Shown here: piece after piece, positions 33,611-43,219 of the stretch | How positions within the stretch are numbered: position 1 is the stretch's first letter | Layout: each line of letters opens with the position of its first letter | Source: Petunia secreta | Lineage: Eukaryota > Streptophyta > Magnoliopsida > Solanales > Solanaceae | Direction of reading: 5' to 3' | Assembly: GCA_029990175.1 (NCBI GenBank) | Contig: JARKIP010000053.1 | Location: 17,192,001 to 17,256,000, forward strand | DNA: 64,000 nt | Notes under the pieces: generated by a model | The model's input: only the letters and a program-made list of their open reading frames with translations | Database searches by the model: none | Told to the model about the DNA's origin: nothing | Program-made: the position numbers and the translations under genes

Positions 33611-34529
33611 AAGGGTTGACTTCTTTAGAATCATCTTTTGGCCTACATAAAAGAAAAAGAAGAGCAAAGAAAAAAAAATTACAAAAGGGAGAAAGTATTT
33701 TTTTTACCTGACAAGAGAAGAAGAAAATTCAAGATGCAGAAGTCCTCTTTTACTTGCTGGAAACAAAACGGAAGAAGTAATAAATAAAGTTACATAAAAA
33801 AAAAAGGAGGGTGCAAGTTACGGAAAATAGGCGCTAAAAAAAAAGGAAAAAAGAAAAAAAAAGGAAGAAGAAAAAAAAGGGGTTTTTAAGAAAGTGTTAA
33901 TTTGTATAGAGTATTTCTCATACAACAAAAAGGAGCATAAAAGAATAAAAAAATACTTGCCTCTGCAAAAGATATACCCAGGTGCTGCCTTCAAGCGAAT
34001 TAAACAAATAAGGATCTCATGCCTCTATTTATAGAGGACTAATGATGTGAAAAAAAGTTCTAATTTGATACAAATTTGAAGGTCGTTGTTGGAGTCCAAA
34101 AAGAAGTAGGAACTGTAACCAAATTGGAATAGGAAGACCACATGCAATAAAAATATAGGAAAAGAAAAAGAAAAAGAAAATAGAAAAGAAAGAAGCTTTA
34201 GGCGGCAGAGTCCACGTGATTGGGGAAATTTGGACCAACATCCACTTTTATTACTGTTAACTGAATAGTAGCCACTTTTTGATACTTTATTGTTTGGTAG
34301 CCCCTTTTTATGCCAGTAACTGGAAGGTAGCCACTTTTGGCATAATGAAAAGGTAGCGACTTTTGTGGGCTGTTAACTGGAAAATAGCTGACTTTTGCTC
34401 AATTTTCTTATCAAATAGTAGCTGTCTGTCATTAACTGGAAATGGGCACATGACCGAAGAAATTACTTCAAGCCTAGTCTTCAGATGTAAACAAGTTTAA
34501 CCCCGACAAGTCTTGAAGTGGGGGGCATT
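33611..34529 (+). other. Gypsy B 3' untranslated region and polypurine tract
   Basis: An A/G-rich stretch (33640-33890) and repeated GGTAGCCACTTTT-type words (34262-34420) precede the polypurine tract TTGAAGTGGGGGGCATT (34513-34529), which abuts the 3' LTR and primes plus-strand DNA synthesis. No protein is encoded. Confidence 0.7.
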
Positions 34530-35429
34530 TGTAGACAAGTAAATTTTATTGGATTTAAATCCATGATATAATATGGCTATATGTTAAATCCAAGACATAT
34601 TAGTCCAAATAAGTGTTATGGGCTAATATAATTGGGCTAATTATTTAAATATAATAAAAGCCCAATCTTGAAAGGCTAGCCCAAATTAGCCTAAGGCCCA
34701 ATGGACATAAGTTTTCCTAGAGGCCCAAAAATTTGCCACGTGACAAGTGATGTGGCGCCAAGTCAAATAAAATAGCCAATTGGGTCATGCCACACGACAA
34801 ATGATGTGGCAATCCAAGTCAAACTCCAAGACCAATAAAAATACGCCATGTGGACATGTGACATGTAATGGCCAATCAAATACGACCTAGTCACTGCTTA
34901 AATCTGATTGGCCGGTCTACGGGCCAAGGCCCGTCAGGGTTTCTTGGTGGCTACTCCACCCCATATCTATATAAAGGGGTCAAATCTCTCATTTGAGAAG
35001 GGGAGAAATCAGAAGCAAGAATCCATAACAAGAAGCAAGAAATAGCTCGTGGATCAAAGCAAGAGATTTCTACAAAAGCTGCAAGCACTCAAATATTTCT
35101 CTACAAGTTCTAGAGATCAAGACGAAGATTCAAGATCAAGCTTCAAGCCCTTTAATCCAAGTACAAGTTCAAGATCAAGACCAAGTTCAAGATAAAGCTC
35201 CAAGCTCTTGAACTCATCAAGTCAAAGATCAAGATCAAGATCAAATCCAAATCCAAATCCAAATCCAAACTTCAAGATCAAGCTCAAAAGCCCTTGAAGT
35301 TATAGTTTGAAAAGACGAATCAGAGGAATTATAGAAATTGTAACACTTATATTTTGATAAATAAAATATATTGTTGCACTATTTTCCTGTCTCGATATTT
35401 ATTTTCTTGACGCGAATTTAGTTGTTACA
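34530..35429 (+). repeat. Gypsy B 3' LTR
   Basis: 900 bp, near-identical to the 5' LTR. It differs by scattered substitutions, a 6-bp loss and a 12-bp AAATCC repeat gain. Confidence 0.95.
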
Positions 35430-35725
35430 ACCTTGGACGAACGACAGGATATAGCGGCCATACGCCTCACAGCCCAGAAGTAACGGGTGGAGCATTACTA
35501 CAATGCGCGGGATACCCTACGTTCCTTAAAATAGGAGATCTTGTCATTCACAAAGTCACTCAAAGCACCAAGGAGGTTAGCGCAGGCAAGCTAGCTCCAA
35601 ATTGGAAAGGACCTTATAGAGTTTGAGGCATAGCTGGAAAAGATGCGTATGTTCTTGAGGACATGAAAGTAACAGTCATTCCAAACAATTGGAACATCTC
35701 ATGGCTTAAAAAGTACTACTCTTGA
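35430..35725 (+). pseudogene. Gypsy A integrase, 3' part
   Basis: Continues the integrase cut at 24132: LDERQDIAAIRLTAQK, then YYNARD, LKIGDLVIHKVTQ, WKGPYRV, and ends WNISWLKKYYS with a TGA at 35723. Two in-frame stops occur (after TAQK and after PYRV). It is typical of the C-terminal part of Tat integrases and has no chromodomain. Confidence 0.8.
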
Positions 35726-36560
35726 ATAGGCCGACAAAGCCCACATACTCGAGACATGTATTTTCTCCTTTCTTGTTTCTGTAATTATTATCATTGTTTC
35801 ATAACAGGCCCTTAGCCCTGTTCTTTGTGTTTCATATGGCTCAGTGCCTTATTTATTAATAAAACTACTATTTTATTTAGTCAGTTTTATGATTACAATT
35901 CAGATCCATCTACGATCCAAATATTCATAGCCCCGGCCAGACCTAAGTTGAATTAATACACCCATTTTTCACTATAAGAAGTAGGATAAATTATTCGCTT
36001 AGAGCTAGATCACGTCTAGCTTAGCCACCAGGCATTATTTGTAAGTTTGACTCATCAATTCAATAAATTGCACCTACATATCGTGGGAACGCCCGTGCCG
36101 CATAGTGCCAGAAAGTGTTAAAATACTCGAGTCTACAAGCAACGACGTTCTGTTTCGGAACACAAAAATACCCTATTCTTACACGGGCTAGAGTCGTCCC
36201 ATTGTGGGCGCAAAACAACCATCTATCGCATGTGCAATATAAGCCATCAATCACTAATGCAAATGAAGCGCCCCTCAGTGCGCACGCCCGTCTTTTAAAG
36301 ATACTAGCCCAGAAAGGCACACAAAACATGCTGCTTAACTATACAAGTACGCATAAAAATATTAATGGACGACCGCTTCATTAATAAAAAACAGCCCTTA
36401 GGCTCATAATATACAATTAGTTCTTTCTAAATACAACATTGTTCATGTCAATTGTAAAAAAAATGGAAAGGGAAGGCTAAACATTATAAGTTCCTCCGAA
36501 TTTGCATGGTCAGAGACTCTTCGTCTGGATTGTAGCTCTTGCATCAAAGTTTCTCTCGAC
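35726..36560 (+). other. Gypsy A 3' noncoding region
   Basis: No defensible sense gene. Two 89-codon open frames overlap on opposite strands near 36060-36384 and have no recognisable domain. Confidence 0.4.
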
Positions 36561-37230
36561 ACTATGTAGGCAGAATTTCCAACTTGATACCCCAAGCAGC
36601 AACATCTTTGTAATGCTGTGCCACGGGAGTTAGAAAGTCAGTCCAACTAAGGAATCCCTCAGTACAACAGCAGAGGGAGAAGAACGCGATCCGAGACTTC
36701 ACTTGGATTCACTTTGAGAGACTCTAATGAGGAACCCTTGGTAACCACCGAAACGCCGTGTTCCCCCTCTTCCTCGGACAATTGGAAGCAGATGCAATTC
36801 CCGAATCCGTAGAACAGGGCAGAGCAATACAGCCACCCTGAACGCTGCGGGCATGAAGAATGTTCTCAGATATAAACCACCTGAAAAAGAAGAGGATATC
36901 CAAAGGACTCACTTCTTGTTCCAATGGAGTTACTTCTGGGACAATGACCCTAGATAACCAAAAGACGTGCAGATGCAGAAACCCCGATGCGTTAGCATTC
37001 TTCTGCTGGTGAACCCCGCATGACAAGAGAAAGATCACATCAACTGCCGTGTTAGAAGTAGTGCACACCATAATCAGTGCACGTGCTACGATGAAGACAT
37101 TCCGAAGAACATCATTAGAATCTCGATCAAACTTCATGACTCGGGGAACTCTGTTCATCCAATCACGTATTGAGGAAAGGAAGAAGAAAACTGTAGATAG
37201 TCTTTTTCCTAAATTTTTCTCATGTACCAT
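36560..37230 (-). pseudogene. Antisense open frame in Gypsy A 3' region (aORF)
   Basis: A 168-codon open frame runs opposite to gag-pol at 37230-36724 (MVHEKNLGKRLSTVFF...). It has protein-like composition, for example SIRDWMNRVPRVMKFDRDSN and SNTAVDVIFLLSCGVHQQKN. After its TAG at 36724, a further protein-like stretch GFLSWTDFLTPVAQHYKDVA continues to about 36560 in a shifted frame. Tat-lineage elements are known to carry extra reading frames, sometimes antisense, between integrase and the 3' LTR. Function is unknown; I do not recognise a domain. Confidence 0.5.
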
Positions 37231-37676
37231 CCATTCAGATTGGAGGAGTTTTTTCTAGGAATATTAAACCAGGATCATAAGAAAATATATTTGAAGATAG
37301 AAGAGCCATTATTTCATAAGGAAGCTTTGAAGAGATGGAGTATTTTTTTGAGGAAGATTTGTAATTCCACCACTATCGTGAAGCCCCTATTTATAGGCTA
37401 AAAGAGATAAGAACTGATCATGAAATGGTCGAGCGTAATTATGGCTTGAGATATGAAACGATTCGGCACAACAAAAAGCATTCTTGTAAAGGTGAATGAA
37501 ATCCACATCAACCAATCAGATGAAGACACACTGAGTTCTTGAATAAATTAGAATCATTCTTTATCAAAAAGACTGCGAGTTTCAAGGGGTCAATGAGATA
37601 TCTTTCACATCCGTCTTGTACACCGCTTTCACTTCCTGACTGCTTACGTCAACACTCAGCAAGTGGATGGACTGAC

Positions 37677-38159
37677 TGTGTAGGCAAAAATATGCCATCT
37701 ATTATTACGGGGATACAAGTCTAGCTGGCGAGACTAGACTTAACCCACAAGTTACCGGGCATAGAGGATACACGCCTATTTTACGAGTTACGAACGTTTA
37801 GGTGGTATGGGCATAGGACGCAAGGAATACATCCCACCGCCTTAGGTTTACAGTCTCCTCGTTAAGGTTTCGTATATACCACCGCCTTGAGTTTATAAGC
37901 CCATGGCCTTTATTAGTCTTTGTATTTTACCATAATTAGGACTGGGTAATCTCTACTATAAATACCCCTCCTTACATTATATTGTACATCAAGCGATTCA
38001 CACCGAGTCTGGCTATTCTCAAGAAATAAAACTCTTTACTTTCTTGTCTACTATTTTCCTTATTATTTACTTACTTTTTCATCGTACTTTACTGTATTGT
38101 TTGTGACCCTTCCATAAACTTAATTGTTTAACCTAAACATACAATTTTAGGCGTAAACA
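37677..38159 (+). repeat. Gypsy A 3' LTR
   Basis: 483 bp, TGTGTAGGCAAAAATATG... to ...GGCGTAAACA, followed by the target duplication AGGCT (38160-38164). Confidence 0.92.
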
Positions 38160-38164
38160 AGGCT

Positions 38165-39470
38165 CCATACTTAGCTAAATCCAGTATGTAGTGACTTCCT
38201 CTTCTCAGAGTATGAGGAACTGAATCCCACAGATGAGTTTCTTAATGATGATCCAACTCATGATCACAATGATTTTGATTTCTCCAATCCTCTCTCCTGA
38301 GTCCTCTACGGATCATAATGACTCTTCATCCCCAGCTCACTCTGCAGAATCATCACCACATTCTTCCTCCCAAAATACTCCCAGTTCAGCAACTACTTGT
38401 CCAGCTCCAGCACCTCTCACTACACCTACAACACCGCTTGACGGGCCAAAAAGAACAAAGAATCCTCCAGATTGGATGAAAGACTTTGTTACTTTGAATG
38501 TTCAGCAAGATATCCCCTATGCTATGTAACATTATGTGTCTTATGAGAACCTATCCCCTGCATATCAGGCCTATATTGCAGGTCTTTCTTCTTAAACTGA
38601 ATCTGCTTCTTATACAGAAGCGATCAAAGATCTTAGGTGGGTAGAGGCTATGCAGGTTGAGATTTCAGCCCGTGAGAGTAATCATACCTGGGAGATTGTT
38701 TCACTACCACCTAAGAGGCACCCTATTGGGTGCATGTGGGTGTAAAAAATTAAATATAAATCTTCTGAAGAGGTTCAAAGGTATAAAGCTCGACTGGTTG
38801 CCAAGGGCTACAATCAAAAGAAGGGCATTGATTATCATGAGACATTTTCTCCTGTGGTGAAGATGGTTGTAGTTAGGACCGTATTGTCCATAGCAGCAGC
38901 TCAGCATTGGCACATTCAATAGATGGATGTGTACAATGCCTTATATGGACCTGCCATAAGGATTCAAGAGCGAAGGGGAGATAAGGCCAGTTTGTAGGCT
39001 CATTTATGGTCTTAAACAAGCACTAAGACAGTGGAACGCAAAGCTCACTGAGTCTCTTTTGATACTTGGGTTCAAATAAAGTCGGTAAGATAATTCATTG
39101 TTTGTAAAGTGGTCTGAAAAGGATGTAACTGTGGTGCTAGTATATGTAGATAACATGCTAGTGACCAGAAGTAATTGGCAACTTATTGCTTTGACCAAAG
39201 AAGTACTGCAATAGACCTTCAGGATGAAGGACTTGGGAGATCTAAAGTACTTTCTAGGTGTAGACCTTGCAAGGTTAGATGAAGGTATATTGATGTATCA
39301 CAGAAAATACACCCTGGAACTAATTGTTGATTTAGGACTTACAGCTGCAAAGCCAATGGTCACTCATTTGGAAGTAAATGTGACAACAACAACTAAGGAT
39401 TTTGATGATCATATCAAAGAAAATAGAAATGAGTCAGATAAGATTCTACCTGATGCTAGTGTCTATTAGA
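38165..39470 (+). pseudogene. Copia reverse transcriptase remnant
   Basis: A Ser/Thr/Pro-rich linker (38233-38529) is followed by RT text with several stops: YKARLVAKGYNQKKGIDYHE and TFSPVVKMVVVRTVLSIAAA near 38780-38900, a YVDNMLV active-site remnant near 39143-39165 (normally YVDDM) and RMKDLGDLKYFLGVDLARLD at 39223-39282. Several internal stops and frame changes rule out activity. Confidence 0.8.
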
Positions 39471-39483
39471 GATTGATTGAAAG

Positions 39484-40109
39484 TTGTTGTATCTAACCAT
39501 AACCAGGCCAAAAATTGCTTTTAGTGTTCAAACACTCAACCAGTTTATAAATGCACCTAAAAGGTCTCATATGGAGGCTGCACTAAGTATTGTAAGGTAT
39601 GTAAAAGGACATCCTGGACAAGGGGTGTTGTTATCAAGTACTAGTAAAGGAATCATATCAGCATTTTATGATGCTAACTAGGCAGCATCACAAAACACCA
39701 GAAGGTCAGTAACAGGATATTGCACAAACCTAGGAGGCTTACTAGTGACTATTGTATTAAGAAGCTCAACTGAAGCTGAGTACAGAAGCCTGCTTCCACA
39801 GTTACTGAGTTAATCTGGTTGGTAAGACTGATAAGAGAAGTGGGCTACAAGGTGAAGCTTCTTGTTAACACTTATATTGACAGTAAAGAAGCTATGCAAA
39901 TAGCAGCAAATCCTATATTTCATGAGAGAACTAAACATACAGATATTGATTGTCATTTCATCGGGGGAAAGGTCTTAAGAGGTTTAGTGAAAAATGTATA
40001 TGTGCCAACAAGAAATCAACCAGCTGATTTACTTACAAAGGGGTTAAACAAAGTAGATCATGAGTATTTGAGTTCCAAGCTAGGAGTACTGGATATTTTT
40101 TTACCTTAA
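39484..40109 (+). pseudogene. Copia RNase H remnant
   Basis: Contains LTITRPKIAFSVQTLNQFIN, MEAALSIVRYVKGHPGQGV, then (other frame) STEAEYRS text, VNTYIDSKEAMQIAANP and HERTKHTDIDCHFI, and ends with ADLLTKGLNKVDHEYLSSKL and LDIFLP at a TAA (40107-40109). This is the normal end of a Copia polyprotein, adjacent to the 3' LTR. Confidence 0.82.
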
Positions 40110-40243
40110 TATTGAGTAGATTCCAAGCTGGAAAGGTAGTTAGGTCTATTTACACTAACCGACTAGTTAGTTTTTAGTTATAGTCTTAATTATGGTTAGT
40201 TAATTGTGTAATTAGGTAGTTAGTAGTTAGTTCACAGTGTATA

Positions 40244-40286
<43 letters not shown>

Positions 40287-40399
40287 ATGTACATGTACTC
40301 ATTTGATTAGTTAGTGGAAATATTTTTCTCCAAATCTCTCTTCTCTCTCTAAAACATTCATTCTTGTGAATCTTCTCTTTAATTCCACAGATTCTAGCA
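40100..40399 (+). repeat. Copia 3' LTR
   Basis: Homologous to 17045-17280 and ends ATTCTAGCA. It contains a (GT)n(AT)n run at 40243-40282 that is missing from the 5' LTR. The exact left edge is unclear because the first 20 bp have diverged. Confidence 0.75.
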
Positions 40400-40545
40400 C
40401 GATAACAGAAATATCGTATGAAAAATCCAATTTTGGTGTGTGGGGCATTAAAACAAATAAAAGTTTTAAGTATAATCATCAGTTATACCAATGACTGCCA
40501 CTATAGAGTTAACAATTTTCGCTAGAGAGACGCTTTAGACATGGA
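40400..40545 (+). repeat. Copy 2 of the local duplication, right part
   Basis: ATAACAGAAATATCGTATG... to ...CGCTAGAGAGACGCTTTA continues the copy interrupted at 17044 and matches 15667-15717 plus 16262-16281 and 16537-16615 of copy 1, without that copy's two insertions. Confidence 0.75.
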
Positions 40546-40979
40546 GAAAGCTAGGGCAAGTAGTTAACATGTATCTAATTCTTTCCCAAAGCAAAATTAT
40601 TTCTTCCCCTTATTTATGTAACACCATTTAACTTAATATATACACTTCTTTTAGATAGTTCACTTATAAAAGTTGTGAGTTACTCATATTTTGATCAGAC
40701 TTATCTTCTAATATCAATAATCTGAAGGGCTTAGTCTATTTTTTTTAAAAGGAAGTGTTACGGCATAAACTGGACGGTTTACTTAAGACCTATCAACAAC
40801 CTAAATTTTCATTAGGAAAAGTTGAAGAATAGCTAATTTTTAAGCGGCTCAACCACAAACAACAATGCCATAAAAACTTTTAGTAAAATAGTCACCAATT
40901 AAACTAAACACGAAAGACCTCTGAAAAATTATCTGAAAATTTGAACGAAACTCCAAAAATTTTCATGGATTTTAGTTCA
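40546..40979. other. Noncoding stretch
   Basis: AT-rich, with no gene, repeat unit or RNA gene recognised. Confidence 0.4.
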
Positions 40980-41760
40980 AAGTTCTAGAATAATTTTCTG
41001 GGACTTCATATTTTGCAATCCTGGGAGCATTTCTTGGGACTTCATGTTTGGCACTCCCAAATTAAGTTTACTGAGGAAAGTTTCCTGATTCTTTTTGTGT
41101 ATTTCTTTAATATGGCTAATCTTCTAAATTTTTTCAAACACTGGCTGATTTTTCGTTGAACACGCTACAAACAGGCTGCGGTGTTTAATTTTTACCATTT
41201 GAAAGGGGGAAGTGGAGAATAGCCACTTTTTGGCCTGTCATTACAGTTTAAGCCACTATGGGCAAATTTTTATAGAGTTAGTCACTTTGCCTATCTTTAG
41301 ACCATTGGGGTTGAAGTTCAAGCCACTAACCTAACTTCAGCACCTTTTGGTCAGAAGTGTTAATGACAAATTATGCTTAGCTGTTAACCTTCTAATTTTC
41401 TTAGGACTTTATATTTGGCATTTTCAGGTTAAATTTCGTGTGACTTTGAAGGTTCAAAGTCCTTCAAAGTCTTAAGAAATTTTACAGAATTTTTTCGTAT
41501 TTTTTAAATATGGCTATTTTTAAAAAATTTCAAACACTGGCTGATTTTCATTCAACATGCTACAAACTGGCTAGGGACCTTAATTTTTACCATTAGGGAG
41601 AAGTGCAAAAATAATCACTTTTTGGCCCGTTATTACAGTTTAAGCTACTGTGGGCGAACTTTTGCAGAGTTAGCCACTTTTCCTATCTTCAGACCATTGA
41701 GGTTGAAGTTCTAATCTAACTTCACCCGCTTTTGGTCTAAAGCTAAAATATGCTAATTTT
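40980..41760 (+). repeat. Imperfect tandem duplication, ~390-bp unit
   Basis: CACTGGCTGATTTT, ACAGTTTAAGCCACT, CCTATCTTNAGACCATTG and GGTTGAAGTTC recur in the same order about 390 bp apart (41140-41360 and 41530-41735), with shared text before them (GGACTTCATGTTTGGCA / GGACTTTATATTTGGCA). Both copies have drifted and carry small indels. Confidence 0.75.
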
Positions 41761-42098
41761 ACCTTTTTTTTTTTAAGCGTCAAACCAAGGATTCAATTTG
41801 ATTTGAAAGTGAGCCCAACTACATACTTTTGGACTTAATGTGACTATTTTCAGACCAACTTATTAAAGTTGAGTTAACTTCAAACCATGGCTTATAACTC
41901 AATCCCTCATGGTTTGAAGGTGAGTGGCTAAATTTGCAAATAATTTTAAAAGTAGCTTAAAACTAAATAGGAAAGATAAAAGTAATCCTCTAGCGGAATT
42001 TTTACCATTTGAAAAGACTAAAAAGTCAGCCCAATCTAACACCAAGCAAGCCGAAGAATAGAACATATTAGTGCGAAAAAAAAAACGTTTATAGCCTT
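41761..42098. other. Noncoding stretch
   Basis: No gene seen. GTTGAAG/AAACCATGG words similar to the duplication upstream suggest it may be a decayed further unit. Confidence 0.35.
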
Positions 42099-42118
42099 CA
42101 AGTATATAGGGGCCCTAC

Positions 42119-42240
42119 TCCTAGCTGAGGGTTTATCGGAAACAGCTTCTCCACCTTGGTGGGGTAAGGTCTGCGTAGATCTCACCCTCTCCAGACCCCA
42201 CTTTGTGGAATTATACTGGGCATGTTGTTGTTGTTGTTTG
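42119..42240 (+). mobile_element. 5'-truncated SINE with (TTG)n tail and long target duplication
   Basis: The body contains GGGTTTATCGGAAACAGC, GGGGTAAGGTCTGCGTAGAT and CCAGACCCCACTTTGTGGAA, then ACTGGGCATGTTGTTGTTGTTG. This text and the TTG tail match the 3' part of the TS-type SINEs described from tobacco. It is bracketed by the near-identical repeat CAAGTATAxGGGCCCTAC (42099-42118 and 42241-42257), a ~17-bp target duplication as made by LINE machinery. A short minus-strand open frame across it is incidental. Confidence 0.8.
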
Positions 42241-42257
42241 CAAGTATAGGGCCCTAC

Positions 42258-42639
42258 AAGTTTCATAATGACTAGCCAAAATTACTTCAAATAATAAAAA
42301 TCAATTAACATTTGCTGTAATTATCAAAACCAAAAAAGGAAAATATACTACTATTGTAACTACCATCACCTTAGGAAGAGGAAGAAACCATACGGTAATT
42401 GATATTTTTTTTACCTTCTCTACAATGCTAATCACTCCTATATCTATGTAAACCCAATATCCATTACATCTACGTTATCTTTTTTACCTATCAATCTGAT
42501 ATTATTAAAACAGATTGATTAAAAATGTTAAATGGTAAAATATGAAATAAAAAATGATACAACAAAATACCCCAGTAACATGACTGATTACTCAGTGATA
42601 AACCATAAAGGTAAAGATAGTCTTAAATTTAAACAACTA
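42258..42639. other. AT-rich noncoding stretch
   Basis: No gene or clear repeat. Confidence 0.4.
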
Positions 42640-43030
42640 CGTATCATATCACATATATATATGCATATAATAAATACCAGGTATGCACATAGTGTTGCTA
42701 TATTATAAATATTTGCTGGATATACCAGTAATATAACTGATAACTCTTTGGGTAAAATATGCATGTTATAAAGCAAAAATACTAGCTTGATAAACAACGA
42801 CTATAAATATGATTTATTGCAACATCACATAAATATATACATGTAATATATAACAAGTATGCACATTGTGTTAATATATTTTAAATATTTGCTAGATATT
42901 ACCTTAATATTCTATAAATATAGTTTATTAAAAAAATACATACCATATCATATAAATATGCATGTAATATATAAAAAATATGCACATTGTGCTAATATAT
43001 TGTAAACAATTGCTAGAAACCAGAAGTATT
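42640..43030 (+). repeat. AT-rich tandem repeat, three diverged units
   Basis: The ordered words ATCACATAAATATATACATG, TATGCACATTGTG and AATATATTxTAAATATTTGCTAGA recur from about 42640, 42815 and 42945. Spacing varies (175 and 130 bp) because of an internal deletion. Confidence 0.7.
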
Positions 43031-43219
43031 TGTCAGAGAGTGGACTAAGTGCTAATGAAATGAATGAAGAGGAAGAGTGTAGTCCAACGTTTTAGCTTTT
43101 ACTGTTTATCGTGAATATGCCTCGATTAAGTGCTAATATCGAGGATAAGCTTAATGATATATTAAATGCTTAATTTTTTTTTAAAAAAAAGAGTACATCT
43201 ATGTAGATAAGGAAGTTAA

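Larger units (their letters stand above)
24133..35429 (+). mobile_element. Gypsy element B (Tat-type), nested in Gypsy A, youngest of the three
   Basis: LTRs of 894 bp (24133-25026) and 900 bp (34530-35429) flank 9.5 kb of interior. The target duplication ACCTT is perfect (24128-24132 and 35430-35434), and removing the element rejoins the integrase of element A. The LTRs differ by roughly 15 substitutions plus 6- and 12-bp repeat-length changes by eye, under 2 percent. The order gag, protease, RT, RNase H, second RNase H, integrase, long 3' region and polypurine tract fits the Tat lineage. Despite its youth the polyprotein has several stops and frame changes. Confidence 0.95.
19753..38159 (+). 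mobile_element. Gypsy element A (Tat-type), nested in the Copia element
   Basis: Two 483-bp LTRs (19753-20235 and 37677-38159) bound the element, and the 5-bp duplication AGGCT flanks it exactly (19748-19752 and 38160-38164). Removing it rejoins the Copia polyprotein region. Domain order inside is protease, RT, RNase H, a second RNase H with TDGAS, integrase, then a long 3' region with an antisense frame. Two RNase H domains and the long 3' region point to the Tat lineage of Ty3/Gypsy. It is itself split by Gypsy element B at 24132/35430. Its own length without B is about 7.1 kb. Confidence 0.92.
17045..40399 (+). mobile_element. Copia LTR retrotransposon (old, defective), split by nested Gypsy elements
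   Basis: Both ends lie inside a duplicated host segment, and copy 1 of that segment shows the uninterrupted site. The element's own parts run 5' LTR (17045-17280), primer site, gag relic, protease, integrase (to 19752), then RT and RNase H (38165-40109) and 3' LTR (to 40399). The order protease-integrase-RT-RNase H is the Copia (Ty1) order. The bordering 5-mers AAATA (17040-17044) and CGATA (40400-40404) both align to CAATA in the empty site, so the target duplication has decayed. Many stops and frame changes make the element inactive. Without its insertions it would be roughly 5 kb, normal for Copia. Confidence 0.85.

Noticed and set aside
36060..36384. Two overlapping 89-codon frames on opposite strands
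   Set aside because: Overlapping antisense frames of this size in a noncoding retroelement region are expected by chance; no domain or neighbour supports either.
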